A DNA stretch of 64,000 nucleotides from Flavobacteriaceae bacterium (GCA_016780345.1 JADHLZ010000003.1:1-64000); one strand, 5' to 3'. Counted from the first letter of the stretch, positions 20,292 to 30,851 are shown. Notes: generated by a model from the sequence alone, not told the origin. Numbers and translations are program-made.

Positions 20292-21092
20292 ATGTTCAAA
20301 GGTGTTTTAAATAAAATGAAAACTGAAATTAATGGCAATGTAGAATATTATTTAGAACTAGAAAATGATTTTATTAATCTTAATCAAATCATAAATTCTA
20401 ATTTAGAATTAAATTTTGAAGGTTATCAGTGTTTAAATTGTAGTTCTGGCATTCAAATTTATAGACAAGGACATTGTAAAAAATGTTTTTTTGAATTGCC
20501 AACTACAGCTGATTGGATTATGAAACCCGAACTTAGTAAAGCACACCTTAATATTGAAGATAGAGATTTGGAATTTGAGAAGGAAGTTCAGCTTAAACCT
20601 CATATTTTATACTTAGCGTATTCTAGTAATATAAAAGTTGGCGTTACACGAAAATCTCAAATTCCTCACAGATGGATTGATCAAGGAGCTATAAATGCAA
20701 TTGAGATTGCAGAATTTCCTAATCGGTTTTTGGCAGGTGTTTCTGAAGTTGAATTAAAAAATTTTTATACTGATAAAACTAATTGGAGAGAAATGTTGAA
20801 GGTTAGTCAAACTACAGTTGACCTTGAAAACGAAAGAGAAAAAGCGTTTGAAAAAATCCCAGTAGAAGCTCAACAGATGGCAAAATTAAATAATTTTTCA
20901 TCTTTTAAAATTAATTATCCTGTTTTTAAATATCCTATCAAACCTAAAAGTTTAAATATTATTAAAGAAAAATCTTTTACCAATCAATTAGTTGGAATTA
21001 AAGGGCAGTATTTGATTTTTAAAGATGAAACGGTATTTAATATTAGATCAAACGAAGGTATAGTAATTAGTTTAAATATTATTAAATCTTAA
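20292..21092 (+). CDS. DUF2797 domain-containing protein
   Basis: Zn-ribbon-like 'CLNCSSGIQIYRQGHCKKCF', 'VKVGVTRKSQIPHRWIDQGA'. Confidence 0.82.
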   Translation: MFKGVLNKMKTEINGNVEYYLELENDFINLNQIINSNLELNFEGYQCLNCSSGIQIYRQGHCKKCFFELPTTADWIMKPELSKAHLNIEDRDLEFEKEVQLKPHILYLAYSSNIKVGVTRKSQIPHRWIDQGAINAIEIAEFPNRFLAGVSEVELKNFYTDKTNWREMLKVSQTTVDLENEREKAFEKIPVEAQQMAKLNNFSSFKINYPVFKYPIKPKSLNIIKEKSFTNQLVGIKGQYLIFKDETVFNIRSNEGIVISLNIIKS

Positions 21093-21783
21093 TTTCTTCA
21101 CCCACTTTCAAATCAAACTTTTTTCTAAAAAGAAAAACAAATAAATAAAGAAGTGGCGTATCTAAAAATGCTATTAAAATTTTAAATATTACACCAGACA
21201 CAACTAGTCCCCAAAAAATTTCCCAGTTTAAAACCTGGAAAATACATAATAAAGAAATAACTGTAACAGTATCAATTATTTGAGAACTGAAGGTGGAGAA
21301 ATTATTTCTTAACCACAACATTTTTCCATTGGTTAACTTTTTCCAAAAATGATAAATTTTTATATCAATGAATTGAGCAAACAAATATGCTAACATTGAA
21401 GCCAATACAGCAAGTCCTGACAAAGAAAAAACTTTGCTAAATGTTTCATCATTAATTGGTGAAGAATCAATAGCTGGTACTAAATTAGAGATCAATATTA
21501 TACTTAATGAAAAAAAGGAAGCAAATATTCCTGAAATTACAACTTGATTAGCTTTTTTTTGACCATAGATTTCTGAAATTAAATCAGTAACCAAAAAAGT
21601 AATTGGGTAAGGAAGAATTCCAACTGAAAGCTCAAACAATTTGATTCCTCCAATTGTAAGATCGAGAGGATACCAATAAAAAAATTTTTGAAATATAAGA
21701 TTTGAGACAACAAGTGAGGTTATAAATAATGCTGCCAAGTATAAATAAATTTTTTTTGCTAAATTTTTTTTTAATTCAGACAT
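21082..21783 (-). CDS. Queuosine precursor transporter (YhhQ/VUT family)
   Basis: Multi-TM, 'PYPITFLVTDLISEIYGQKKANQVV', 'AQFIDIKIYHFWKKLT'. Confidence 0.9.
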   Translation of the reverse strand: MSELKKNLAKKIYLYLAALFITSLVVSNLIFQKFFYWYPLDLTIGGIKLFELSVGILPYPITFLVTDLISEIYGQKKANQVVISGIFASFFSLSIILISNLVPAIDSSPINDETFSKVFSLSGLAVLASMLAYLFAQFIDIKIYHFWKKLTNGKMLWLRNNFSTFSSQIIDTVTVISLLCIFQVLNWEIFWGLVVSGVIFKILIAFLDTPLLYLFVFLFRKKFDLKVGEEIKI

Positions 21784-21853
21784 ATAATTAATTGTTCAAT
21801 TTTAAGGTTATTAAATATACCATAATATAGATACTTTTATTTAATTTGCTTAT

Positions 21854-22981
21854 GTGAAATTCAACATTGTTTACCTATCATTGGGTAGTAATTTGGGAGA
21901 TAAAATAAATAATCTTCAAAATGCTATAAATTTAATTGATTCAAAAGTTGGTGATGTTCTTTTAATTTCAAGTTTATATAAAACTAAAGCTGATGGTTTT
22001 GTTGGAGAAGATTTTTTAAACTGTTGTTTATCTCTTCGTACATCAATGGAACCCAAAATATTGATTAAAGAATTAATTAATATTGAATCTAAAAATGGCA
22101 GATTAAGATCAAACAGAAATATCTATGAATCCAGATCCATTGATATAGACATTTTATTTTATGAGGATAAAATAATTAATCAAAATAATTTAACAATTCC
22201 ACATCCTCGTATGCATAAGAGAAATTTTGTTATTAAACCACTTCTGGAAATTGCTAAAAGTAAAATTCACCCTGTCTTAAATCAAACAACATTCGAAATT
22301 GACTTGAATCTTAGTGGTACTGGAATATTCAAAATAAATGATACTTTAACGCTACCCATTTTTGAAAAACTAAAATCTATAAAAAATATTGTTGTTGAAG
22401 GAAATATTGGAGTTGGCAAAACATGTCTATCGGAGAAATTATCAAAGGATTTAAATAAAGAACTTATATTAGAGGGGTATATGGATAATCCTTTCTTGGA
22501 AAAATATTATGAAAATCCAGATCGATACGCATTGAATGTTGAACTTACATTTTTAATAGATAGGTGTCGTCAATTGAACGATTTTAACAATCAGATTAGT
22601 TTATTTAATTCTGGATTAGTTGCTGATTATGATATATTTAAATCATTGGTTTTTGCAGGAATTTCATTGAAAGAAATTGAGTATAATCTTTTTAGAAGGA
22701 TTTTTATTTATATGACGAAAGATTTATTTAAGTCTAATCTAATTATTTATTTATTACAGTCCACTGAACAATTACTTGAAAACATTAAAAAAAGAGGAAG
22801 GGGTTTTGAAAAAAAAATAGATAAAAAATATTTAGATAAAGTAAACAAAGGTTATTTAAATTATTTAAAAAATAATTCTGATCTAAATATTATTTTTATT
22901 GACGTCTCAGATTTAGATTTTGTTGAATCAAAGACGGATTACATTGAACTTCTTTACAGGATAAAAAAAAATTTAAGATAG
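21854..22981 (+). CDS. folK: Bifunctional 2-amino-4-hydroxy-6-hydroxymethyldihydropteridine diphosphokinase (FolK) / deoxynucleoside kinase fusion, GTG start
   Basis: N-terminal 'YLSLGSNLGDKINNLQNAI', 'SRSIDIDILFYED', 'IPHPRMHKRNFVIKPLLEIA'; C-terminal P-loop 'NIVVEGNIGVGKTCLSEKL' and dNK features. Confidence 0.92.
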   Translation: MKFNIVYLSLGSNLGDKINNLQNAINLIDSKVGDVLLISSLYKTKADGFVGEDFLNCCLSLRTSMEPKILIKELINIESKNGRLRSNRNIYESRSIDIDILFYEDKIINQNNLTIPHPRMHKRNFVIKPLLEIAKSKIHPVLNQTTFEIDLNLSGTGIFKINDTLTLPIFEKLKSIKNIVVEGNIGVGKTCLSEKLSKDLNKELILEGYMDNPFLEKYYENPDRYALNVELTFLIDRCRQLNDFNNQISLFNSGLVADYDIFKSLVFAGISLKEIEYNLFRRIFIYMTKDLFKSNLIIYLLQSTEQLLENIKKRGRGFEKKIDKKYLDKVNKGYLNYLKNNSDLNIIFIDVSDLDFVESKTDYIELLYRIKKNLR

Positions 22982-23500
22982 TCTTCTAAAAAATTCCCAG
23001 ATAATTATCCCTGAACATACTGAAATATTTAGAGAATGTTTTGTGCCATGTTGTTCTATTTCTAAGACATCATCAGATAATCCTATAGCAATATCAGAAA
23101 CACCTTTAACTTCATTGCCAAAAATCACGGCATGTTTTTCATCTTTTTTTATAGAGAAGTTAGTCAGTTTTTTTGAATTATTGGCTTGTTCAATACTCCA
23201 GATTTTAGTTTTATTTTTTTTTAGTTTTAGTAATAGATCTGAAATGTTTTCAACATATTCCCACTCAACACTTTCTGTTGATCCAAGTGCTGTTTTTTGA
23301 ATGTCTTTGTGAGGTGGGCATGCAGTTATTCCACATAAATAAATTTTTTCGATTAAAAATGCATCACATGTTCTAAAAACTGATCCTATATTGTTTAGAC
23401 TTCTGATATCATCAAGAATGATAATAAGATTGGTTTTTTTTGAATTTTTATATTGGTTGACAGTTTTCCTTTTAAGTTCAATATTTTTTAATTTTCTCAT
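22973..23500 (-). CDS. SpoU/TrmH-family RNA methyltransferase
   Basis: 'DDIRSLNNIGSVFRTCDAF', 'VIFGNEVKGVS', 'LEIEQHGTKHSLNISVCSGI'. Confidence 0.92.
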   Translation of the reverse strand: MRKLKNIELKRKTVNQYKNSKKTNLIIILDDIRSLNNIGSVFRTCDAFLIEKIYLCGITACPPHKDIQKTALGSTESVEWEYVENISDLLLKLKKNKTKIWSIEQANNSKKLTNFSIKKDEKHAVIFGNEVKGVSDIAIGLSDDVLEIEQHGTKHSLNISVCSGIIIWEFFRRLS

Positions 23501-23585
23501 AATTTTAAACTCACAATCAATAAGTTATACAAAGTAATAGATTAAAATATTAATTAATGGTATTTTAGCTTTAATTCATATTATT

Positions 23586-26171
23586 TTGGAAAAGAAATTA
23601 ACTCCTTTAATGCTTCAATATTATAAAATTAAGGCAAAATATCCTGATGCATTGCTTTTATTTAGAGTAGGAGATTTTTATGAAACATTTCATGAAGATG
23701 CTGTAAAAACATCTAAAATATTGGGTATTATTTTAACTAAAAGAGGTGCTGGTAGTAATAGCGAAACAAAACTAGCAGGTTTTCCACATCATTCATTAAA
23801 TACATATTTACACAAGCTAGTAAAAGCAGGTGAAAGAGTAGCAATATGTGAACAATTAGAAGATCCAAAAAAAACTAAAAACATTGTAAAAAGAGGAGTA
23901 ACGGAACTAATAACACCAGGAGTTGCTTTGAATGATGGGATTTTAGATAAAAGTTCAAACAATTTTTTAGCTTCCGTATATGATATCAAGGAAAGATATG
24001 GTATTTCTTTTTTCGATATATCAACCGGAGAGCTACTAATTTCAGAAGGAAATCTTGATTACGTTAAAAACTTACTTTTAAATTATGACGCTAAAGAAGT
24101 CTTAGTTTGTAAAACTAAAAAATCGAATTTTAAATCGAATTTTGGGGAACTTAGCAATATTTTTTACTTAGAAGACTGGGCATATGGAAAAGATTTTTCT
24201 ATTGAAAAAATTAAAAATCATTTTGGAGTTAATAATTTAAAAGGATTTGGTATTGATAAAAATAATATAGGAATACTTGCTTGTGGTTCTATTTTACATT
24301 ATTTAGAAGAAACTCAACACAACAAACTTTCTCATATTACTAAAATTAATCAGATTATTAATAGTGATTATGTTTGGATGGATCAATTTACAGTTTCAAA
24401 CCTAGAATTGATTAACAGCAATTCAAAAGAAGGAAAATCTTTAATTGAAATTATTGATCATACTTTAACCCCTATGGGTTCAAGAAAATTAAAAAGATGG
24501 TTAATACATCCCCAGATTGATATTGATGAGTTAAATTTTAGACATGATACAATTGAGGATATTTTAAAAATCAATAATTTACTTATCAGCTTAGAAAACC
24601 AACTTGACTCTTTCTCAGATTTGGAGAGAATTATGGGTAAAATTGTCAATTATAAGATTAGCCCCAGAGAATTGGTTCAACTGAAGTTTTCTTTGGAAAA
24701 AATAAAAGAAATAAAACAGTTAATTGATTTAAAGTCATCTCAAAATTTAAAAAAAATAAATTCATCACTGTTGGACTGCAAGTCTATTATTGATCTTATT
24801 GATAGAACTTTAAATGAAGAGGCTCCAGTTAATTTAAGTAAAGGAAATGTAATTAAATCAAACTTTAATTCTGAGTTAGATCAACTTAGAGACTTATCAA
24901 TTTCTGGAAAAAATTACTTAGATGAAATTTTAGAAAAAGAAAAACAGAAAACAGGAATAAGTTCTCTTAAAATTAGTTTTAACAATGTTTTTGGGTATTA
25001 TATTGAGGTTAGAAATCTTCACAAAGATAAGGTGCCTGAAGATTGGATTCGAAAACAGACATTAGTAAATGCTGAAAGATACATAACTTCAGAATTGAAG
25101 GAATATGAATCAAAAATTCTTGGAGCTGAAGAAAAAATAAATTTGTTAGAGTATCAACTCTTTAATGAACTTATTTCAAAACTAATAAATGAAGTTAAAG
25201 TTATTCAAGAAAATTCATTTTGGATTGCAACTCTAGATTGTTTAACTGGGTTTGCCAAACTAGCTTTAAAAGCTAATTACTGTAAGCCAATTTTAGAAAA
25301 TTCTAAGATTTTAGATATTAAAATGGGAAGACACCCTGTTATAGAATCACAGCTTAATCATGAAAGCCCTTACATACCAAATGATATTAAAATGTGCGAT
25401 AAAAAAAATCAAATAATGATGATTACTGGACCAAATATGTCAGGAAAATCAGCAATATTAAGACAGACTGCTTTAATTGTTTTGTTAGCACAAATTGGAA
25501 GTTATGTTCCAGCTAAATATGCAAAAATTGGAATAGTAGACAAAATTTTTACTCGCGTTGGAGCAAGTGATAATATTTCTGCTGGTGAATCTACTTTTAT
25601 GGTAGAAATGAATGAATCTGCTTCTATTATTAATAATATTTCAACAAACAGTTTGATATTATTAGATGAAATAGGCAGGGGAACAAGTACATATGACGGT
25701 ATTTCTATAGCTTGGGCTATTGCTGAGTTTTTGCACGATCATCCTAACAAGCCAAAAACATTATTTGCCACTCATTATCATGAATTAAATATGATGGCTA
25801 ACTCTTTTGAAAGAATTAATAATGTAAATGTTTCTATTAAAGAGACAAAAGATGGTGTAATTTTTTTGAGAAAATTAGAGTCTGGAGGGAGTGCTCATAG
25901 TTTCGGAATACATGTTGCTAAAATGGCAGGTATGCCTAATGGGATTATAAAATCTGCCCATAAAATGTTAAAAAAATTAGAAAATTCCCATAGAAATAAA
26001 AAAATCAATTTAAAGAAAAATGATTCGGAAATGCAGTTAAGTTTCTTCAATTTAGACGATCCTAAATTGGAAGAATTAAAGGAAGATATACTAACATTAA
26101 ATACAGATCAATTAACTCCAATTGAAGCTTTAATTAAATTAAATGAAATAAAAAGAATTTTGAAATCATAA
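23586..26171 (+). CDS. mutS: DNA mismatch repair protein MutS (TTG start in ORF track)
   Basis: 'TPLMLQYYKIKAKYPDALLLFRVGDFYETFHEDA', 'ITGPNMSGKSAILRQTALIVLLAQIGSYVPA', 'LLDEIGRGTSTYDG'. Confidence 0.97.
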   Translation: MEKKLTPLMLQYYKIKAKYPDALLLFRVGDFYETFHEDAVKTSKILGIILTKRGAGSNSETKLAGFPHHSLNTYLHKLVKAGERVAICEQLEDPKKTKNIVKRGVTELITPGVALNDGILDKSSNNFLASVYDIKERYGISFFDISTGELLISEGNLDYVKNLLLNYDAKEVLVCKTKKSNFKSNFGELSNIFYLEDWAYGKDFSIEKIKNHFGVNNLKGFGIDKNNIGILACGSILHYLEETQHNKLSHITKINQIINSDYVWMDQFTVSNLELINSNSKEGKSLIEIIDHTLTPMGSRKLKRWLIHPQIDIDELNFRHDTIEDILKINNLLISLENQLDSFSDLERIMGKIVNYKISPRELVQLKFSLEKIKEIKQLIDLKSSQNLKKINSSLLDCKSIIDLIDRTLNEEAPVNLSKGNVIKSNFNSELDQLRDLSISGKNYLDEILEKEKQKTGISSLKISFNNVFGYYIEVRNLHKDKVPEDWIRKQTLVNAERYITSELKEYESKILGAEEKINLLEYQLFNELISKLINEVKVIQENSFWIATLDCLTGFAKLALKANYCKPILENSKILDIKMGRHPVIESQLNHESPYIPNDIKMCDKKNQIMMITGPNMSGKSAILRQTALIVLLAQIGSYVPAKYAKIGIVDKIFTRVGASDNISAGESTFMVEMNESASIINNISTNSLILLDEIGRGTSTYDGISIAWAIAEFLHDHPNKPKTLFATHYHELNMMANSFERINNVNVSIKETKDGVIFLRKLESGGSAHSFGIHVAKMAGMPNGIIKSAHKMLKKLENSHRNKKINLKKNDSEMQLSFFNLDDPKLEELKEDILTLNTDQLTPIEALIKLNEIKRILKS

Positions 26172-26219
26172 CTAAAACTATTATTCGATATAATATTTAT
26201 TTATTTTCATTTTTTATTT

Positions 26220-26227
26220 TACATTTG
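26220..26227 (+). promoter_or_regulatory. Bacteroidetes -7 element TACATTTG upstream of tRNA-Gly/tRNA-Leu
   Basis: TAnnTTTG match 11 bp upstream of the tRNA 5' end; no clear -33 TTTG. Confidence 0.5.
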
Positions 26228-26238
26228 CAGTCCAATTT

Positions 26239-26310
26239 GCGAAAGTAGCTCAGGGGTAGAGCATCACCTTGCCAAGGTGAGGGTCGCGGGTTCAAATCCC
26301 GTCTTTCGCT
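26239..26310 (+). tRNA. tRNA-Gly (GCC)
   Basis: Acceptor GCGAAAG/CTTTCGC, anticodon stem-loop TCACC-TTGCCAA-GGTGA, T-arm GCGGGTTCAAATCCCGT; CCA not encoded. Confidence 0.96.
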
Positions 26311-26323
26311 CTGAAAAGACACT

Positions 26324-26409
26324 GCTCGAGTGGTGGAATTGGTAGACACGTTGGACTTAAAATCCAATGAACAGTAATGTTCGTGCGGGTTCAAGTCCCG
26401 CCTCGAGTA
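26324..26409 (+). tRNA. tRNA-Leu (TAA)
   Basis: Acceptor GCTCGAG/CTCGAGT, anticodon loop TTGGA-CTTAAAA-TCCAA, long variable arm, T-arm GCGGGTTCAAGTCCCGC. Confidence 0.96.
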
Positions 26410-26412
26410 CTT

Positions 26413-26452
26413 AAAGGGAGACAACTTTTATAAGATGTCTCCCTTTTTTGTT
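26413..26452 (+). terminator. Intrinsic terminator after tRNA-Leu
   Basis: Inverted repeat AAAGGGAGAC/GTCTCCCTTT followed by T-run. Confidence 0.8.
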
Positions 26453-26465
26453 TTATTTGAATTTA

Positions 26466-27581
26466 TTATTTAATTTTTTGAGCTAATTCATTACCAATTA
26501 TTGAACCTATCGCAACCCCCATTCCACCAAGTCTAATACCACAAAATACATTATGACTAATAGCTTTAACAATTGCGGTTTTTTTATTTCCAATACCCAT
26601 TATCCCACTCCATTTATAATCAATTTCAACTTTAGTTTTAGGAAGAATTATTTTTTTTAAAAGTATTTCAAGTTCAGTATGAATATTTTCATTAAGCCCA
26701 AATTCATCAGTTTCTTCATTTTTAAAATCTAAGTTTCTCCCCCCTCCCATTAATATTCTATTATGAATGTTTCGGAAATAGTAGTAGCCTTTATCAAAGT
26801 GAAAAGTTCCTTTAATAGATAAACCATTTATAGGTTTTGTTATTAAAACTTGAGCTCTTGCAGGTTTTAATTTTTCATTTAAAAATCTGTTTGAAAATCC
26901 ATTTGTTGCAATAAATAATTTTGTAGTAATGAAACTGAAATTGTCTGTAATTAATTCGACACAATTATTGTTTTCAATAAATGAATTGACTTTTACATTA
27001 TTTAGAATAGAAATGTTTTTTTTTCTAACCTTTTCAATTAATGATTTCATCATTTTTCCAGTATCAATTTGGCCTTCATGTGAGTTTAGAATTACTTTAT
27101 TTAATACATTGTCAAAACCAAAGAAATTATTCTTAATCTCAAAAACATCCTTTGAGAAAAGAGGGTTTAATAAGCTGTTCACTTCATTTAATTTTGTCAT
27201 AGAATTTTCAAAAAGTTCAGGATTTTTTTTTGGAAAAATCTCATAACCTCCATATTGTTTGTAATCAATCTTATTATCTCCAAGCAATTTTCTTAATAGC
27301 TTTAAACCCTGAGTTCTTTTTTTTATTATAGAGAAGACTTCATCAACACTATGGGTTTTTAAGTCATCTAAAATTTCACTAACGCTGCCAAAACATGCAA
27401 ATCCTGCATTTTTGGTACTAGCTCCACTTGGCAAAACACCTTTTTCTAAAATCAATATTTTTGATTTGGGAAATTTTTCTCTTAGACTAAGTGCACAATT
27501 AAGTCCCACAATTCCACTTCCAATAATAGTAAAGTCAATATTACTTAACCATGATTTTATTTCCCAATAAGACAAGTTCAT
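26466..27581 (-). CDS. FAD-dependent oxidoreductase (DAO family)
   Basis: 'FTIIGSGIVGLNCALSLREKFPKSKILILEKGVLPSGASTKNAGFAC', C-terminal 'GIRLGGMGVAIGSIIGNELA'. Confidence 0.88.
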   Translation of the reverse strand: MNLSYWEIKSWLSNIDFTIIGSGIVGLNCALSLREKFPKSKILILEKGVLPSGASTKNAGFACFGSVSEILDDLKTHSVDEVFSIIKKRTQGLKLLRKLLGDNKIDYKQYGGYEIFPKKNPELFENSMTKLNEVNSLLNPLFSKDVFEIKNNFFGFDNVLNKVILNSHEGQIDTGKMMKSLIEKVRKKNISILNNVKVNSFIENNNCVELITDNFSFITTKLFIATNGFSNRFLNEKLKPARAQVLITKPINGLSIKGTFHFDKGYYYFRNIHNRILMGGGRNLDFKNEETDEFGLNENIHTELEILLKKIILPKTKVEIDYKWSGIMGIGNKKTAIVKAISHNVFCGIRLGGMGVAIGSIIGNELAQKIK

Positions 27582-27587
27582 AATTTA

Positions 27588-29618
27588 TTATAGAGAAATT
27601 CTTATGCCTCCAAAAATAGTTCTTTTTGGTGCAGGTTCATAATATCTTCCCGCTAAAGCATTTATTCTAATGTTGTCAAAATATTCTTCCTCAAATATGT
27701 TGTTGACAATTAAAAATGGATAAATCATTGATTTATAAAATTTAAATTCTTTTCCCATTTTAAAATTTAATGTATTGAACTTGTTAATATGAACTGAGTT
27801 TGAATTATCGGCAAACATAGAACCTGTATTTTTGAAATTAAAATTTAAAAACAAATTGTTTTTAGTTTTATGTTCAAGGCTTACAGTTAAAATATTATTT
27901 GGAATACCAGGAATTTTATTCCCTTTATAATCGTTAACATTATCTTTAAATTCTTTAAAGATATATTTTCCTAATGTAAATGATGTACTAATAATGGTTT
28001 TATTAATTGTATAGAAGCCCAATATTTCAATACCCTCTCTTTTAGATTTGCCTGCATTGTTGTAAAACTTTTGATTTGGAAAATTTTCATCTTCATAAGA
28101 TAAAACTTCATCATTTGAAACAGTTTCAAAATACACTAGGTCAATGTTTGAATTTCTTTTACTATTAAAAAAAGAGATTCCTATTTCAAAACCCATATTT
28201 CTTTGAGACTTTAATTCTTCATTAAATCCAGTTCCAATTGGTGAAGAACTATACTCATTTAATGTTGGTGTTTCAAATCCGCTACTTGTATTAATAAATA
28301 TTCTGCTGTTTTTACTTAATTTATAATTAATTCCAATACTAGGGTTTAATGAATTTAATTTTATCTTATCTGAAGAATTCCCATCTTCTAAATATTGGTC
28401 TTTTAGTTCAATTTTATTTATATCATATCTTATTCCTGAACTTATGGTAAACTTATCAAGTTGAAAATTATTAACTAAATATATTCCTGTATTAATAAAA
28501 TTTTCTCTTTGATTTAAAACTAAACTTTCAATAATACCTTGATTGTTAATAAATCTTTTTCTTGCATCATTTTGATTTCCAATATCTATACCAAATTGAG
28601 TTTTGAATTTTGATTCATTGTTATAATTAGCACCAAATCCCCAATAATTTCTATTTAATTTAATTGCTCCTCCATTTTTTACAGGCGTTTTACCGTTAAA
28701 ATTTCTTTTGGATATAAAAACGTATGAAGAAAATGAATTTTTTTCATTAAAATTTTTCCCATAGCTTGAGTTAAATTTGAAATGATTAACTTCTTCTTTT
28801 GTTTTATATTGAACATTTCTATCTCTTGCTTTTTTTCTGTCATTATTTGCTTCGGCAATTGTTAATCCTCCAGAATCATATGCATATGGGCTATTAACTA
28901 TATTAAAATTTATATTAATCCATGATTCTTTGGAAATATTTTTTTTAAAATTTAAGTTAAAGTTAGAATTTTTGAAATCGCTAAAGTTTCTGTAACCCTC
29001 AGATTTTGTTTCTCCAACTAATATTGTATAAAATGAGTTATTGTTTTTTAATCCAAAAAAAGCTTGCTTTTTAGCTTGATTATATGAGCCATATGAATAA
29101 CTAATTTTAGAAAAATTTTTATTAAATTCTGTTAAAGATTTAATTTTGATAACACCTGCTGAGGAATTTCCATACAATGATGAACTAGTTCCTTTTATTA
29201 TTTCAATATTTTGTATTATTTCAAGATTTAAATTATCAATTTGACTTTGTCCGTCAGGTGTTGTTTCAGGGACTCCGTCAATTATTAGTTTTATTCCTCT
29301 GATTCCAAAGTTAGCTCTAGATCCAAATCCACGAATTGAAATTCTTGAATCTTGAGCGAAATTATTATCATTAGAAATAAAAATTCCAGGGTTTCTTTCA
29401 ATATACTCACTTAAATAAAATTGTTGAGCATTTTTCTGAAAATCCATATAATCTGTGGAAGAAATAGAGAAAGGGGATTTTTTGATTGAATCTTTTATTT
29501 TTGTTATCGAAACTACTACTTCATTTAAATTAATACTATCATTTATGAAATTTTGAGAATATCCAAACATAATTTGGATGAAAAAAAATATTATAAGTTT
29601 TTTATTTGCCATGAACAC
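27588..29618 (-). CDS. TonB-dependent receptor (not SusC type)
   Basis: Plug domain 'ISIRGFGSRANFGIRGIKLIIDGVPETTPDGQSQIDNLNLEIIQNIEIIKGTSSSLYGNSSAGVI', C-terminal barrel. Confidence 0.9.
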   Translation of the reverse strand: MFMANKKLIIFFFIQIMFGYSQNFINDSINLNEVVVSITKIKDSIKKSPFSISSTDYMDFQKNAQQFYLSEYIERNPGIFISNDNNFAQDSRISIRGFGSRANFGIRGIKLIIDGVPETTPDGQSQIDNLNLEIIQNIEIIKGTSSSLYGNSSAGVIKIKSLTEFNKNFSKISYSYGSYNQAKKQAFFGLKNNNSFYTILVGETKSEGYRNFSDFKNSNFNLNFKKNISKESWININFNIVNSPYAYDSGGLTIAEANNDRKKARDRNVQYKTKEEVNHFKFNSSYGKNFNEKNSFSSYVFISKRNFNGKTPVKNGGAIKLNRNYWGFGANYNNESKFKTQFGIDIGNQNDARKRFINNQGIIESLVLNQRENFINTGIYLVNNFQLDKFTISSGIRYDINKIELKDQYLEDGNSSDKIKLNSLNPSIGINYKLSKNSRIFINTSSGFETPTLNEYSSSPIGTGFNEELKSQRNMGFEIGISFFNSKRNSNIDLVYFETVSNDEVLSYEDENFPNQKFYNNAGKSKREGIEILGFYTINKTIISTSFTLGKYIFKEFKDNVNDYKGNKIPGIPNNILTVSLEHKTKNNLFLNFNFKNTGSMFADNSNSVHINKFNTLNFKMGKEFKFYKSMIYPFLIVNNIFEEEYFDNIRINALAGRYYEPAPKRTIFGGIRISL

Positions 29619-30333
29619 TTGTTGATCTGGATAATATTTTTTTTAATTCTGAAATTTCACTGTCATTAAAATATCTCCATTCTCCTAGAGGAATATCTAA
29701 TTTGATATTAATAATTCTAATTCTTCTTAATTTTTTTACTTTATATCCAAAATGTTCACACATTCTTCTAATTTGTCTGTTTAATCCTTGTGTCAAAATA
29801 ATTTTAAATTCATATTCTTTTATTCGTTTAATTTCACAAGGTCTAGTAACGGTATTTAAAATTGGTACACCCGTACTCATTTTTTTTAAAAAATCGTTAT
29901 TTAATGGCTTGTCAACGGTTACGTGATATTCTTTTTCATGTTTATTTTTTGCTCTAAGAATTTGATTTACAATATCTCCATCGTTGGTTAAAAAAATAAG
30001 GCCTTCAGATGTTTTGTCTAGTCTCCCGACTGGAAAAATTCGTTTAGGATGATTTATATAATCAATAATATTGTTTTTTTCAACTCCAGAATCAGTAGTA
30101 CAAACAATACCTTTAGGCTTATTTAATAAAATATAGATTTTTTCGTTAGCTTTTTTTGATATTCTTTCTCCATCAACAGAAATATCATTTTTTGGATCTG
30201 TTTTTTCCCCCATCTTAGCTAATACTCCATTTATGGAAACTCTTTCTTCTAAAATGAGTTTATCAGCTTCACGTCTAGAACAAAATCCTTTTTGACTTAA
30301 TAATTTATTAATTCTAATTTTTTTATCCATCAT
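29602..30333 (-). CDS. rluF: rRNA pseudouridine synthase, RluF-like
   Basis: S4 domain 'RINKLLSQKGFCSRREADKLI', 'PVGRLDKTSEGLIFLTNDGDIVN', 'GLNRQIRRMCEHFGYKVKKLRRIRIINI'. Confidence 0.88.
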   Translation of the reverse strand: MMDKKIRINKLLSQKGFCSRREADKLILEERVSINGVLAKMGEKTDPKNDISVDGERISKKANEKIYILLNKPKGIVCTTDSGVEKNNIIDYINHPKRIFPVGRLDKTSEGLIFLTNDGDIVNQILRAKNKHEKEYHVTVDKPLNNDFLKKMSTGVPILNTVTRPCEIKRIKEYEFKIILTQGLNRQIRRMCEHFGYKVKKLRRIRIINIKLDIPLGEWRYFNDSEISELKKILSRSTSVHGK

Positions 30334-30335
30334 CT

Positions 30336-30851
30336 TTACAAATTTGTAATACCGTCTGGTAACTCGAAAATTAATTTTTTTTCTTTTCTATCAACTTCAA
30401 TTAGAAATTCATCAACTAAAGGAATCATAATTTCTTTCTCATTTTTTTTGACAATTAATACCGGTTGAGATGTTTGATCATTTACACTCATTACTTTTCC
30501 TATTTCTCCTAAATTATTATCGATGACTTTAAATCCCGATATTTCGTGATAATAAAATTTATTTTCCGAAAGAGGTGGCAAATCATTAATTGGAAGAAAA
30601 ACTTCACTTTTAATAACTCTGTCAGCTTTTATTTCATTGTCAACACCTTCAACTGAAAATCTTAAAAGAGAAGATTTGTGAAGTTGTAATTTATTAATCT
30701 TAAAGGGTACTAATGAACCATCGATTTCAATAAAAATAGATTTTAGTTCTTTAAAATTTATTTCGTCAGATTCTATTTTTAAAAGAAGTTCTCCTTTAAA
30801 ACTATACTTTGATACGATCTTTCCAAGATAATAGAAATCTTGTTTATTCAT
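30336..30851 (-). CDS. rimM: Ribosome maturation factor RimM
   Basis: 'YYLGKIVSKYSFKGELLLKIESD', PRC-barrel 'YYHEISGFKVIDNNLGEIGKV', adjacent to rpsP. Confidence 0.93.
   Translation of the reverse strand: MNKQDFYYLGKIVSKYSFKGELLLKIESDEINFKELKSIFIEIDGSLVPFKINKLQLHKSSLLRFSVEGVDNEIKADRVIKSEVFLPINDLPPLSENKFYYHEISGFKVIDNNLGEIGKVMSVNDQTSQPVLIVKKNEKEIMIPLVDEFLIEVDRKEKKLIFELPDGITNL

Noticed and set aside
26197-26424. 75-aa minus-strand ORF (SRRDLNPHEHYCS...)
   Set aside because: Lies antisense across tRNA-Gly and tRNA-Leu; a classic spurious tRNA-antisense ORF.
26929-27246. 105-aa plus-strand ORF
   Set aside because: Antisense to the well-supported FAD oxidoreductase; no family features.
27588-29618. 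TonB-dependent receptor as SusC of a polysaccharide utilisation locus
   Set aside because: Length and plug features fit a FecA-like receptor, no SusD neighbour, and it is downstream of rpsP-rimM-rluF rather than in the glycan island.
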